This document shows positions 1 through 10,962 of a DNA stretch of 64,000 nt, in pieces. Below the pieces are notes generated by a model. The model was not told the DNA's origin. It saw nothing but the letters and a program-made list of their open reading frames with translations, and did no database searches. The stretch's first letter is position 1; every line of letters begins with the position of its first letter. A program made the translations under genes and the position numbers. The stretch spans positions 18,091,451-18,155,450 of the forward strand of contig CP092874.1 of the NCBI GenBank assembly GCA_030710605.1, in the 5' to 3' direction. This stretch comes from Cordylochernes scorpioides. Taxonomy: Eukaryota > Arthropoda > Arachnida > Pseudoscorpiones > Chernetidae.

Positions 1-271
1 TGAGAGAAGCTGCTAATTTCGTCTTGTGTGTTTGAGCATCGTTCTCCTCCTATAATGCCTGCAGTTCTTAACCCTTCATACTTTTTTGGCGGTTTTCTTG
101 TCGTCGTTCAAAATATCTAGGTTCGGTAAAATTTTGAGTTTATGCAAATGAAAAATAATGATAAAAAATCGCGGAGTTATATTTGCGCACACAACCTTCT
201 AAGAGAGATATATTTATAACCCAGGTTCCTGGGGCGCAGGACGCCAACTACCCGGGTAATAAAAAAAAAGA

Positions 272-302
272 TGCCGAAACCTGGGATCGAACCAGGGACC
301 TC
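272..302 (-). pseudogene. tRNA-Phe-like 3' half
   Basis: On the minus strand this reads as the variable region, T arm (TGGTTCGATCCCA) and acceptor 3' strand (TTTCGGCA) of a eukaryotic tRNA. The letters resemble animal tRNA-Phe(GAA). A run of T follows at once (261-270 on the minus strand), like a Pol III terminator. The matching 5' acceptor strand and D arm are not visible upstream, so this is a truncated tRNA or the head of a tRNA-derived SINE, not a working tRNA gene. Confidence 0.5.
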
Positions 303-310
303 GCACCCGA

Positions 311-921
311 TAGATACATTGTAACGATGAGTGGAAATAAAAAATGTAAGGTGATGAAAATTATATAATGAAATATTTTTTTATTAAATATATTCGGCAT
401 ATTTTTTTTTTTTCAAATAGGAGAGGGTTTATCAGTTTTTGTGATATATATTGAGTAATAGATAAAACATTTCATATGTGAATTATAAATTAATGGTCAG
501 TAGTTTAACGTTTTTTTTTTCACTTAGGTTTAAGTAGATTCCAAAATAAGAGAGAGTGGCATTGTTTTGATATATACTTTAACATGAAGCTTTAAGACTG
601 GGTAGAGTTCTCTAGATATAGGTATTAAATTCTATTCAAATTTAATTCTATGCAAATAATATTATCCCTTTAATCCTTTTTTCCCGAAATCGTTTTTTTT
701 TTTTGTGCTACTACTTTTTTGTATTACAAGGAAATCACCAAAAAAAATCGCATTTTCTAAAAAAAAAAAAAAAAAAAGCGAATTTTCAGTAAGGTAAAAA
801 ATAAGAGGTTTCTAGGGCTAAGTTTCTTTTTAGAAAATGCTTATTAAAGTGAAAATATCAGGCTTACAGGGATAGTTTCTCTTTTTAAACATTTTATTCT
901 CTAACTATCGAGCATGATATC
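311..921. other. AT-rich spacer
   Basis: A/T homopolymer runs (for example about 760-777) and no supported coding or RNA feature on either strand. Confidence 0.6.
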
Positions 922-1091
922 TGTTGTGTATGCAAATTGTTAAATATCTGTATGTATTTTGCATGTTTTTTTTATTATTAATATGTAAATATCTATTTGT
1001 ATATATAGAACATTAACGGTGCAATTAAATAAAAATTTGACCAGTAACTATAGGCTCCGTGTCGTGACTACTACTGGGAGGCGACACAACA
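922..1091 (+). repeat. Ty3/gypsy 5' LTR
   Basis: Starts TGTTGTGTATG and ends CGACACAACA, as in the LTRs of the gypsy element at 28585-32023. It is followed directly by a primer-binding-like stretch containing TGGCGACGAG and then a gag remnant. About 170 bp. I see no 3' partner, so the element is cut off downstream. Confidence 0.65.
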
Positions 1092-1179
1092 ACTGGCGAC
1101 GAGTGTGTGTGAACCGGTTCAAGTGCTCTTTCACAGGTGGAGGAAGACAGAAATATAAAGCGGACGCGAAGCCAACAGT

Positions 1180-1724
1180 ATGTCTGGGTGTTCAATGATT
1201 GTACCGTTCAGTTCCTTCAGACCAGTGGAGGAATCCTTTGATATTTTCGTTCAAAGATTTGAGGCTGCCTTTGAGGCGAATGGGCTGGAGGAGGGAAAAA
1301 AGAATGCCCATCTTTGTTTCTCTTCTGGATTCGGAAATGCTGAAGCTGGGCAATGATTTGTTTTTCCCGAGTACCATGAAAGAACAGCCGTATGAACGGT
1401 TAATACAAAGAATAAAACTACATCTAGCTCCAAGAAAGAAGGTGATTCCTCAACGATGCAGGTTCTTGAAGAGAATACAACTCGAAAATGAATCCGTCTC
1501 AGAATACCTGCGTGAGCTCCGGCATTTGGCTATGGATTGCACTTTTGGTGAAATGTTGGAGGTCATGTTACGAGACCGTTTTGTGGCTGGTATAAAATCG
1601 AAAAGCCTTCAGAGAAATTGTTACAGGAGGATGACGATGTCACCTTGGACAGGGTATTTTCTATAGCAGTCTCGTTTGAGCTAGCTGAACAAAATGCTAA
1701 GGAGCTGCAGGCTGCAGGGAAATA
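1180..1724 (+). pseudogene. gag: Gypsy gag remnant
   Basis: This is the capsid-like Gag of a Ty3/gypsy retrotransposon, spread over three frames. The start at 1180 opens a frame containing FDIFVQRFEAAFEANGLEEG. A shift near 1300-1330 moves to the frame carrying QPYERLIQRIKLHLAP and LRDRFVAGIKS. A second shift near 1617 moves to the frame ending with VSFELAEQNAKELQAAGK and a stop. The same order and wording occur in the gag of the element at 28585-32023, so the two are related copies. No zinc knuckle, protease or pol follows; downstream sequence is AT-rich spacer. Disabled fragment. Confidence 0.7.
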
Positions 1725-2881
1725 AAATTTTATTTGAAAAATGAAATGCATTGTGTGATTGGTTCTCTTATATTACATGGTATTATTCTGGCAATCATAT
1801 TTTGAATCCATTAGCTAGTCAGTGTTTTTAATTTCAATGGTTGCATTGAATAATATAAAATAATGGTTTCGTTTTTCGGAATTACTTTCTCGTTTGGAGG
1901 GTTTAATAGTGATGAGTCAGGCACACTCTCAATATTTTTCTTCCCAGTAAAGACAGTAGGAAATTGCATTATCTGTTAAAATGGCGTGAAATTTTGTAAG
2001 CCTTTAATTTCTACATAGGGCATGCCACAACATGTGTTCTTGTAAAAATCTAATTAATAATAGGACGCTTGATGTAAATTATCTGCGCAATGTTTTTCAT
2101 TTGTAAAAATAAACGAATACAATGACAGTTAAATACATTTTATTGATATCGTTTTAAAAGGTGTGTTGTAATGTTTATTTTTTTTTTGGCTAACCACTTC
2201 GCAAAGGAAATGAAAATAAAGTGAAAGGTGAAAGATAGCGAAAGAGATAGAAAAAAGCTAAATTACATAACCTGAAAGTTTTTAGGCTTATATGTAAATT
2301 AAATAATGAATTATTTGATAGACACTTTCTTGAATTCCTGTTGAATTATGTTTTTAAATACTTATTTTGTCTTTTTTCACATCACGCGAAATGTTGCAAG
2401 AATAAAAATGATTTTTTTTTTTCGCAAGTTTTTTTTTTAAATAAAAGTTATTTTTTTTTTCTGAAATGTTTGAATAATTGTCTTTTCTCTAGTCCTAACT
2501 GTACAAAAAAAAAGTCAGATTTGATTGAAAAATTAGAAAGTTCCTTAGATACTTGATAACTTTGGGTTTCAAAAGAATCCTTCGCAATATTGGAATATTT
2601 AGATCAGTATATAGACGATATCTTAAGTATGTCTACTGTAAATTTTGGCTGATTTTTTAGAAATATTTTTGTTGAAAGGTTATAAACTTTTATATCGATT
2701 TATTATATATTTAGTGAGTTAATTTGAACGGCAGGAATTATAAATAAGTGCTTCTTTTAATAGGAGATAAAAACATTGTTGAAAATTAATCTTAAGAGGG
2801 CTTAGAAGATGTCTTGTAAATTTTAGAGACTTATAAGCGTAGATAAAAGTTGAAGATAATTGTTTTTTGATAATTCTTGAT
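1725..2881. other. AT-rich spacer
   Basis: No supported gene. A minus-strand AATAAA near 2697 lies about 185 bp past the stop of the exon-like ORF at 2882-3289 and could be its polyadenylation signal. Confidence 0.4.
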
Positions 2882-3289
2882 TCACGACAAGGCTTTTTTC
2901 TTGATTCTTGCTTTCCTCTCTCGATGTTCTTTTTCGAGATCCCGCAGACCGACCTTGAGAGCGCTGTACGTCTTCTGAATTTCTTCGATTCGCTTCTTGA
3001 TCTCAGCTACTTTCTTCTCTGACGATTCGATAGCTTCAAGACCTTCTAGAAAATTCGGTTTCAAGATGGTTTCCATCTTCCTCGAATGGCGCTTTTTCCT
3101 TTTCTTCTTTTTAATTAAATCCTCTTCGGTTTTCGTAGTGGTTTCTTGTATTGATGTGATTTGATGGTGAGGGTTGGCGTCCATGTTGGTGGTGGTGGTG
3201 TTTTGCTCTGCATCTTCTAGGCGCGCGTGTTGGTGCCTCCTTATAGGTTCTTTCCTCATGCTTCCCCCACGAGACCGGCTGCTATGCTG
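2882..3289 (-). CDS. Possible terminal exon, charged coiled-coil protein
   Basis: I do not recognise the family. The minus-strand frame is open for about 135 codons and ends in TGA at 2882. It can begin at an ATG at 3259, but is better read as an exon starting at 3289: just upstream is a pyrimidine-rich tract ending CCAACAG, a good acceptor site, and the frame stays open from it. The protein has a Gln/Ser/Arg start, a Thr/His-rich middle, a basic block (KKKKRKKRHSRK) like a nuclear localisation signal, and about 70 residues rich in Glu, Lys and Leu likely to form a coiled coil, ending in a basic tail. Base composition is more balanced than the AT-rich flanks, and no TE domain is seen. Best host-gene candidate here; a nuclear protein is inference only. 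Confidence 0.5.
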   Translation of the reverse strand, partial: QHSSRSRGGSMRKEPIRRHQHARLEDAEQNTTTTNMDANPHHQITSIQETTTKTEEDLIKKKKRKKRHSRKMETILKPNFLEGLEAIESSEKKVAEIKKRIEEIQKTYSALKVGLRDLEKEHRERKARIKKKALS

Positions 3290-3594
3290 CTGTTGGAAAC
3301 ATTTGAAAAAGTGTAAACAAGTTCATACAAACTCTTTTTTTTTGTCGAATCTATTGTTCAAATCGTTAATTTTTTCTGGGAAATATTTCAATACCTCTCT
3401 ATTGTGTGGTTTTTTAAGGGACCGCCAAAAATAGGCGCAATAAAAACAAAAATGTAAAAATAAAGCTATTTTTTTTTTTTTTACAAGTAATTTCAAAATC
3501 TACTGTATTTAAAAATATTTATTGAATTTTGATTTTTAAAATAATTACGCTCCCTATATAAAAATTAGATTCAAACAATGCTAATATTTAAATA
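3290..3594. other. Putative intron / spacer
   Basis: AT-rich sequence upstream of the acceptor-like site of the exon at 2882-3289. No upstream exon could be identified. Confidence 0.35.
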
Positions 3595-4660
3595 TATAGG
3601 TTCCAAAAGTAATGCCTGTTTGACACTCTAAAAGTGCTAAATATTTTGAATAAAATTTTGCAAACATATAGATCAAATATTTGTGAATAGAATCGTAATA
3701 TTCAAAATATTCTCCAGCGGTGTCTTTATATTTCCTCCAGTATTTAACCCACGCTGTAAATCCGCTTTGGAAATATGCTAGAGGTTGTTTTCTCAACCAT
3801 GTCTTTATGGCCCGTTTTAATTACTGTAGGTCTTCAAATCTTTGTCCCTTCAGAATTTTCTTTCTTCGGGAAGAATAAATAGAAGTCACACAAGGTGTCA
3901 AATCTGGGCTGTATTGGAGTTGTGGGACCAGTGACAGCCCATTTGTCCGATAGCCTCTGAAGTCTGGAAGGTGTGTGCGGCCGTGCATATTAGCATGGTT
4001 TAACTTGATCGGATCTATGAGGAATTTCTGGTCTTTTTTTCTATAGGCCTCTCTAAGCTTTCGTAAAATTAGAACAAAGCGAGAACTGTTCACAGTGCTA
4101 CCTTCTTCTAGAAAATCAATCAGTGCACCTCGCATGTACCAAAAACCCAGTTGCCATCACCTTTTTGAATGACCTCTGCACATTGATTTTTTTCATAAAT
4201 AAGCTAGGATGATGTCATTCTAATAATTGTGCCTTAGTTTCTGGATCATAAAGGTATACCCAGGTTTCATCAATAATCACTATATCTAAAAAATGTCCTT
4301 TTGGGCCTCATAGAGATCCAGTAGCTCTTGGCATTTTTCTATAACCTGCATTAGATCCAACAATTTGTATATATATTACACAATTCTCTGAGAGTTATTT
4401 CTCGATCATTACGGATAAGTTCATCAACCTTGTCTTCGTTTTCAGGGTTGGTTGATGACCTCCCACTACGTGGTTTGTCATCCAAAGAAGTCTCACCATT
4501 TCGGAAACTTTTCATCCATCTTCTGACATTGCTTACATCAATTATGGATTCTTGTATACATTTTTCGGTCTCTGGTGAATATCTGAAGATGAACATCCTT
4601 CCGTTTCCAAAAATTCAATAACAGCTCTTTGTTTCTGTCTTGATTCTTCCATACTTCTAC
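3581..4660 (-). pseudogene. Mariner transposase pseudogene
   Basis: Family role: cut-and-paste DDD transposase acting in the nucleus on its own inverted repeats. Visible pieces from N to C: about 36 residues from 4649, then the HTH/linker with NVRRWMKSFRNGETSLDDKP, then a catalytic-core remnant (3821-4135) and a C-terminal piece with YFQSGFTAWVKYW. The third catalytic Asp of the YSPDLAPCD motif is replaced in the YSPDLTPCV context. At least three frame changes mean no functional product. Confidence 0.65.
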
Positions 4661-4758
4661 TTAATAAGGTTTTATTTAACAATATATTAAAATTTAAATA
4701 AAATAGGTCAAATATTATTTGAGTTATGAGCAAACAGGCATTACCTTTGGAAAGCCCA
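3597..4758 (-). mobile_element. Decayed mariner element
   Basis: Ends are inverted: GGTTCCAAAAGTAATGCC at the low end and GGGCTTTCCAAAGGTAATG (read inward) at the high end, both running into CTGTTTG and flanked by TA. Length about 1.16 kb. The transposase lies on the minus strand in several frames: an N-terminal helix-turn-helix region (IEFLETEG near 4620), a linker with KPRSGRSS near 4470, and a C-terminal YSPDLTPC near 3900 where the family has YSPDLAPCD. Frameshifts and stops break it throughout. Inactive copy. Confidence 0.75.
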
Positions 4759-4760
4759 TA

Positions 4761-6720
4761 GTAAAAAAGAGAATAATATTAAATTTTTGAGAAGAGAGAG
4801 AGTTTCTATTTTGTGGGTGTGTTAAAAAAAAGCCGATTTATTCGTTAAATTTTAAAAAAATCCTTATTAACGAGATTAAAAAAAAGGGGGGGGAGGCGAC
4901 AGCGGGTCGCTGAAATGCTAAAAAATGGATATAAAGTTTAAAGTAGATCATTTATAATTCAATAACGAGAAACATGTCGTTTTAAATAGTATTGAATCAT
5001 TGATATTCGACCGTTTAATGAATTAGAATTGGGATTTAATTTTGATAAAATTGTTCGCTCCGGGAGTTCTGGTTACGTTCAGTTAGTCTTTCTTTTGATT
5101 ATAAATAGATAAGAAGACAAGTGGTAGTTTAGTATACTAGAAGTTTACAAGTGTAAGACAAACAATGTATACAAGAAGTACCCAGGAGGAAGTAAAACCC
5201 AAGTAATCTACACCATATACTAGATTAGAATTCTTGAAGTACGCAGAGAATAGGAACGCAGATGTATCATGTTTTATACTTTCACACAAACGTAGCATGT
5301 AAAAAGAAGTAACCAAAAGTTCTACTGCGTACCCACCTCCCCTGCCTTTCGCAGAATGAAGTTCCTAGCAATTTGTGTAAGGGGCCTTTTTTCGAACTGA
5401 AATATGAAATGGTGTATTCCCTGCTTTGTCCAACATTAAAGGTACTGTAAAACATTCTATGGTAGCTCATCTGAAATATGGACACGCTTTGGTCTCTCTT
5501 GGAGGTGGTCTCTCATTGGAGGTTGTTAGTTCATGTCACCTTGGATTACCAAAGGTGGTTGGTTATTTATGGCAGTGGCCCGAATTCTATCAACATTCTA
5601 TACAGTAGAGTCTGTCATGTGAAACCATAGTCGAGTACTCGGTCTCACCTGGGGGTGGCCTCTCATCAGAGACTACATTCGGTTGGAAAACTGACTTGAC
5701 CTGACATGACAGATCCTCTTATGAGAGAATACCTCCAGCAGATACCGGGTTTATCCATTTTTACGCTATTGTCTTACACGAGAGACTGTTGGTGGTAGCG
5801 TCCATCAGGTCAACCTTTGGTGACTATATGGAGAAATGTTCTCCAATTTGATTTGTTAGTGGCCATCACTCTCATACAGTGAACTTCCTTTCTTGACACC
5901 TTCTAGACAGCTCATTGCAGGTATTCCTCTCTTCCTTCAATTTTCCCCAAGATCAATGTCTCTTCCAATCCATTTGTTATCATTCTGTATACGAAGTAGG
6001 TCAGAATTTGTTTACACATCTGGGATATACTCTACTGTATTTATAAAACTATCATAAAACTTATCCCAATCACACATTGTATAAGCCACGGCAATCATCG
6101 AAAGAAGGGATTTGCGTCTGTTTATCAGAGCATCACATGTCTAAAGACGTGTAGAAAGCATTTCGACTTTTACAATTTTAAAAATGTGAGATTCCCATTT
6201 GGTTACCTGAATTCACAGATGGAGTTGGACTTGTGCAGATATCGGTGGCCATCTGAGAGATCATTTTCTAAGGATTGTTCTCGGGGAGAGGTTGTCAACA
6301 GTCATTAGGCCAACATTCTTCTTCATATAACTGCCAACGGTTTGTGTACATGGAGTGACGTGTGAGAAGTGGCTAGGAGGAACTATGACTTTGATAGGAC
6401 AATAGATTTGGGTCCGAATGGAGCTATTCAATGGAGTTCTTTGGTCCATAGTCACCTTTGAAACAAATCCATATCCCAGGATGGCCCGCTCCCGACGGTC
6501 TCTTACCGCGCCATATGGTCCTTACCGCCTATCCTCGCCATGTCCTTACTGGCCCACATCATGTCCTTACTGCTCCAGGTAAATTTGTAACGACATTCAA
6601 CAAGGCCCATCACATCATTCATCTTTGGTCTCAAATCTATATTAAATACACCAACTTCGACTCTATGTCTACCGCTCAGAAAGAATCTTGTCCGAAATTA
6701 CAGTTTTAGTTTGATACACA
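4761..6720. other. Unassigned sequence
   Basis: No coding region or RNA supported. Poly-A and poly-G tracts occur near 4880. From 5400 to 6600 base composition is more balanced, with short open stretches lacking recognisable domains; this may be an old unidentified repeat. Confidence 0.4.
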
Positions 6721-6723
6721 ATG

Positions 6724-7185
6724 GTAGACAAAACTTGAAGAATTGGAAAGTCTTTGATGTATCGGTCATCTGTGTTTTTTTTTTTTTTTTAAGGAGAGAG
6801 AGGCAATTTTTTTTCACACTTGGTTATCTGGTGTGTCTTCAATAAATATCACTGTAATATCTTTCAGAGTTATTGTCTGAATCCCGATATACATGCTAAA
6901 AGGTACAACTTCCTTAAGTTTTGTCTATGAGTGTATATACACTTGGTTATCTCGTATGTCTTCAATAAAGGTTACTGTAATATATTTCAGAGTTATTGTC
7001 TGAATCCCGATATACATGCTAAAAGGTACAACTTCCTTAAGTTTTGTCTATGAGTGTATATACACTTGGTTATCTCGTATGTCTTCAATAAAGGTTACTG
7101 TAATATATTTCAGAGTTATTGTCTGAATCCCGATATGCATGCTAAAAGGTACAACTTCCTTAATTTTTGTATATGAATGTACTTG
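6724..7185 (-). mobile_element. MITE-like element with three 123-bp units
   Basis: Same family as 45304-46264, 47026-47351, 57468-59512 and 60240-60476. The low end carries the GACAAAACTTGAAGAATTGG terminus. Three copies of the 123-bp internal unit follow in minus orientation (landmarks TATCGGGATTCAGACAATAA and GGAAGTTGTACC in complement). The distal end is truncated near 7180. Confidence 0.6.
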
Positions 7186-8932
7186 TGTGGGGCGGGTAAT
7201 TTGAAATTTCCTTTCATTTTCACTTGTAGAGGTTTCAATTCTAGACCAACTACGTGCTAGAACTTGTTCCCTTGAGGTAAAACAATATGTAAATTTAAAG
7301 CCATATTTGTCCACCAAAAAAGGTTGCCATTATATTTTAATAATGAAAAAAAAAAAACGACCCTCCTCCGCAGTTTACTTTATTTACATACTTTACTTTA
7401 TTTACATATTTACATACTGCACTTTAAATATAAAACCTGGTATATGTGTTTGCTGTACTTCTGGTCACTTGGAATGATTGAAAATTCCTTATATTTCTTT
7501 TATGTAATCGCCTATTTCCTATTTTGTTATTTGTACTTGTCTACTTCTTATAAAGGTTTTATATCTACGTCTTGTATATATTTCCTGTTCATCTTTTGGA
7601 TATCTCTTGGTTATTTTATGTTTATTTTTGTTACCTTTTTGTATGCTTCTTGTCTATATTTTGTATATTTCTTGTGAGTGCCTAGTTTCTCCTAATATAT
7701 TAATTTTATATTTATTCTAAAATTCTTATATATTTTTTCTCTCTTTAACAACATATATCTACACCCATAATTAATAAATAATAATAAATCCTTATTTTCG
7801 AAACGAAACACCTTAAGATGATTCATTCTGTAAAGAACCCAAAACTAATGATAAAAAGGCATATAGACAAACTCAAGATAACTCACACAGAGACCCACAC
7901 ATGACTATCATTAGCAAAAGCTACATTGGTTAGATAGCGAGAATATTTTCTTATAGACTCCCCCATACGAAGCCTTTACATAACAGAATAAACGAAAATA
8001 GGAAACAAGGAAAACACAACTAGATACAAACCAGCTGCTAACCTCAGTTCCTACAGAGATCTTGGCACCAAAGACAGAGATCACTGGACTGTTTTAGACG
8101 GACGGGAATAAAGGATTGATATTTGGATTTATGCTGAGAATCACAGAGCCTGTTGTGTCCAACCATTGGTCTCTTGTGTGGCCACTTTAAACAAAGTTTA
8201 CAGTAGATATGCAAATACGCTTGTAAAGCAGAATGATAAGTGTAGCCACATAAGTGTAAAAAATATAGATGTAAAGGTAAACAGAAGGAAGAGTGGAGAA
8301 ACCAAAGGGCTGAGTCACTTGAGTAAATCTGCCAAAAGAGGCCGCGCCAATCCAAATATGGTCAGACGAGTGGGGGCTCCTTTTAAGGAGTTCGTCTGCC
8401 ACTTCATCGCCTGAATCTTAATTGCGTCCTTGTCTTCTATCGACATTGGGCGTTCCACTCAACCTTATTCCAATAAATCTTACCTCTGAATGTTTCACCT
8501 TCCAGAAAACCAACAATATTAAGGTAAAACCCGAACAGCAAAGAACTTCGCGGCTTTTTATCTTTCTCAATATTTTTACAAGTATATAGTAAAAAATTAT
8601 ATTTAACAATATAATCGGGGGAAACTATTTTTAAATCAAAGAATACTTTTATAGCAGTAACTATATCTTGGTCTTGAGGTGGGTAACGCCAGCTACTTCA
8701 TCGACCTGTCCACTCTGTGGGAAAGAACTCTCGCAGTCCATCAGTGGCGGAGTCTTTCTCGCGGTGGGCGCCACCAATGAAGACCTTGTATATATTATAT
8801 ATATATATGTATATAATTATCAATTATTTTTATCTATTAATATCTATTTTTCCTATATTTATCCATATTTATATTTATTCTGTATTTAACCTTATATAAT
8901 CTTATATGGACTTTAAAATAAAGTAGTTTCAA
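7186..8932. other. Unassigned sequence
   Basis: AT-rich to 8040. From 8040 to 8780 composition is more balanced, with an 82-codon open stretch at 8166-8414 (plus) ending in a basic segment. It has no recognisable domain, so I do not call it a gene. Confidence 0.35.
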
Positions 8933-8955
8933 TCTCTCTCTCTCTCTCTCTCTCT
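8933..8955 (+). repeat. (CT)n microsatellite
   Basis: About 11 CT dinucleotides in a row. Related imperfect GA tracts occur nearby (about 9040-9110). Confidence 0.85.
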
Positions 8956-9449
8956 TCCATTTGGAGAAATTTCATCTAAGTTAGGGGAAATCAATAATTT
9001 ACAGCAAAGATAATAATCATATAAATTGGGTGTATATAGAAGAGAAAGAGAGAGAGATGAAGGTATTAAAATAATAGATATTATCAACAACACATTGAGA
9101 TAGAGAGAGAGATGATGATGATAACGATCTACTTCGAATATATCGGTGATAACTGAATTCATAATTAGTAGACACATTTTGGAATCAATCATTGAATAGA
9201 CTAAATTAAGAACGAAAAACATTTCTTCAAATTTATTACTCGGCGTTTTTTGGCGAACAGCTGTCGCTATTTTCGAGGTAAACATGTTTGGGTTGAGCTT
9301 ATTATTATGAAACATAGCTATAGTGGGTCGCCGATATGGGATATAATTCTAATTCCAAATTACTTTATTAGGTGCCGATCAAAAAGAGCAACCTAGATCA
9401 TCATATTTACTGTGGGGGATGTACAGGGTTTGTTCATTTATAATTTACT

Positions 9450-9485
9450 AGACGAATGGCCCGGGCAACGCCCGGGTTTTACCCG
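9450..9485 (+). other. Recurrent CCCGGGCAACG motif
   Basis: ACTAGACGAATGGCCCGGG followed by CAACGCCCGGG. A closely similar stretch occurs at 60632-60660. Such motifs recur at repeat boundaries in arthropod genomes; the element is not identified here. Confidence 0.4.
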
Positions 9486-9514
9486 AGTGCGAATATATTT
9501 TAAAAACGTTGTCT

Positions 9515-10095
9515 TGGGTGGTCGCTATAGACAGGGTGGTCTGTATAGACAGGTGTATGTATCACACAGCTGATAACAGGGTTGTCTAGAGTGGCCGCTA
9601 TAGACAGGGTGGTCTGTATAGACAGGTGTATGTATCACACTGCTGATAACAGGGTTGCCTAAAGTGACCGCTATAGACAGGGTGGTCTGTATAGACAGGT
9701 GAATGTAACACACTGATGATAACAGGGTTGCCTAAAGTGACCGCTATAGACAGGGTGGACTGTATAGACAGGTGGATGTATCACACAGCTGATAACAGGG
9801 TTGTCTAGAGTGGCCGCTATAGACAGGTGTATGTATCACACAGCTGATAACAGGGTTATCTAGAATGGCCGCTATATACAGGGTGGTCTGTATAGACAGG
9901 TGGATGTATCACACAGCTGATAACAGGGTTGTCTAGAGTGGTCGCTATAGGCAGGGTGGTCAGTGGTCGCTATAGACAGGGTGGTCTGTATAGACAGGTG
10001 GATGTAACACACTGCTGATAACAGGGTTGTCTAGAATGGCCGCTATAGACAGGTGTATGTATCACACAGCTGATAACAGGGTTGTCTAGAGGGGG
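9515..10095 (+). repeat. 73-bp tandem repeat
   Basis: The landmark GCTATAGACAGGGTGG recurs at 9523, 9597, 9670 and 9743, then in shortened 55-bp and full units to about 10090. Each unit contains GCTGATAACAGGGTTG. About eight units, some lacking an 18-bp internal segment. Non-coding. Confidence 0.85.
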
Positions 10096-10099
10096 GCAG

Positions 10100-10960
10100 G
10101 GAGGACACGTGTTCGCCGGCAGCCAATGGGCGCGCATTCTATCCGTGAGCTTCAGACAGAATAAGGCAATTATATATATAGATATTGATGTCGTTGGGTC
10201 CTGGGGATATTGTTCTTGAGAAGGTTTTGTCTGGCTTGTTTGTTGGGATATAAGGTTGCAGAAGGTTAAGGTGTCTCGATTTTTTAATTTACATAATTCC
10301 GACCTATATACAAATAATAGCGATATAATTTAAAATATAACGTACCTAGAATAGGAAAAGGTATTAATAGAGATTCCTTAATCTCGTGTGGATAAATGGA
10401 AATTAGGTGGTTCATTATATTGGCAAGACAAGCTTTCTAGATAAGAGCTATTCTACTTAACTGAAACAACACCTAATGCCACAACGACTAACATTATATG
10501 GTTTTTATATCCTAGGCTAAGTATTTGTGTCTATGGGAAATATTTATTGTGAATAAATATAACTTTATATATATTAATATATCTTAAATTATATGAAAAC
10601 ACTTTTTTCACATATATATAATATAATAATAAATATGTATTAAGATAATTATAAATTACATTTTCTATAAAGCGGGGGAAATTTGAAGGAGAGTCTTTTT
10701 ATATTTGGTGGATTTTTTTTTTGGGGGGGGGGGGGGGGGAATATTATATTTGATAGAAATTTGCAGAATCTTATTAAATTTGATAAAAATTTTCGTTACG
10801 GCCGAAATAATATGGCATAATATTCCCGTATAATCTCTCGTGCTGATATTTTTATGAAAATGTTGGAGTAGCCGGTGTAAAGTATATGCAACTTGGTGGA
10901 AAAGCCTTAGTAGAATTGATTAAATTTTGTGGAGCAGCTGTACGTTAAATAATTTAACTC
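10100..10960. other. AT-rich spacer
   Basis: Contains a poly-G run at about 10722-10739. No gene seen. Confidence 0.6.
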
Positions 10961-10962
10961 TT

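Noticed and set aside
3174..3434. 86-codon plus-strand ORF
   Set aside because: Overlaps the better-supported exon on the minus strand and its acceptor site; shadow frame.
8166..8414. 82-codon plus-strand ORF with basic C-terminus
   Set aside because: No start context, splice signals or domain to support it; overlapping minus-strand frames are equally long.
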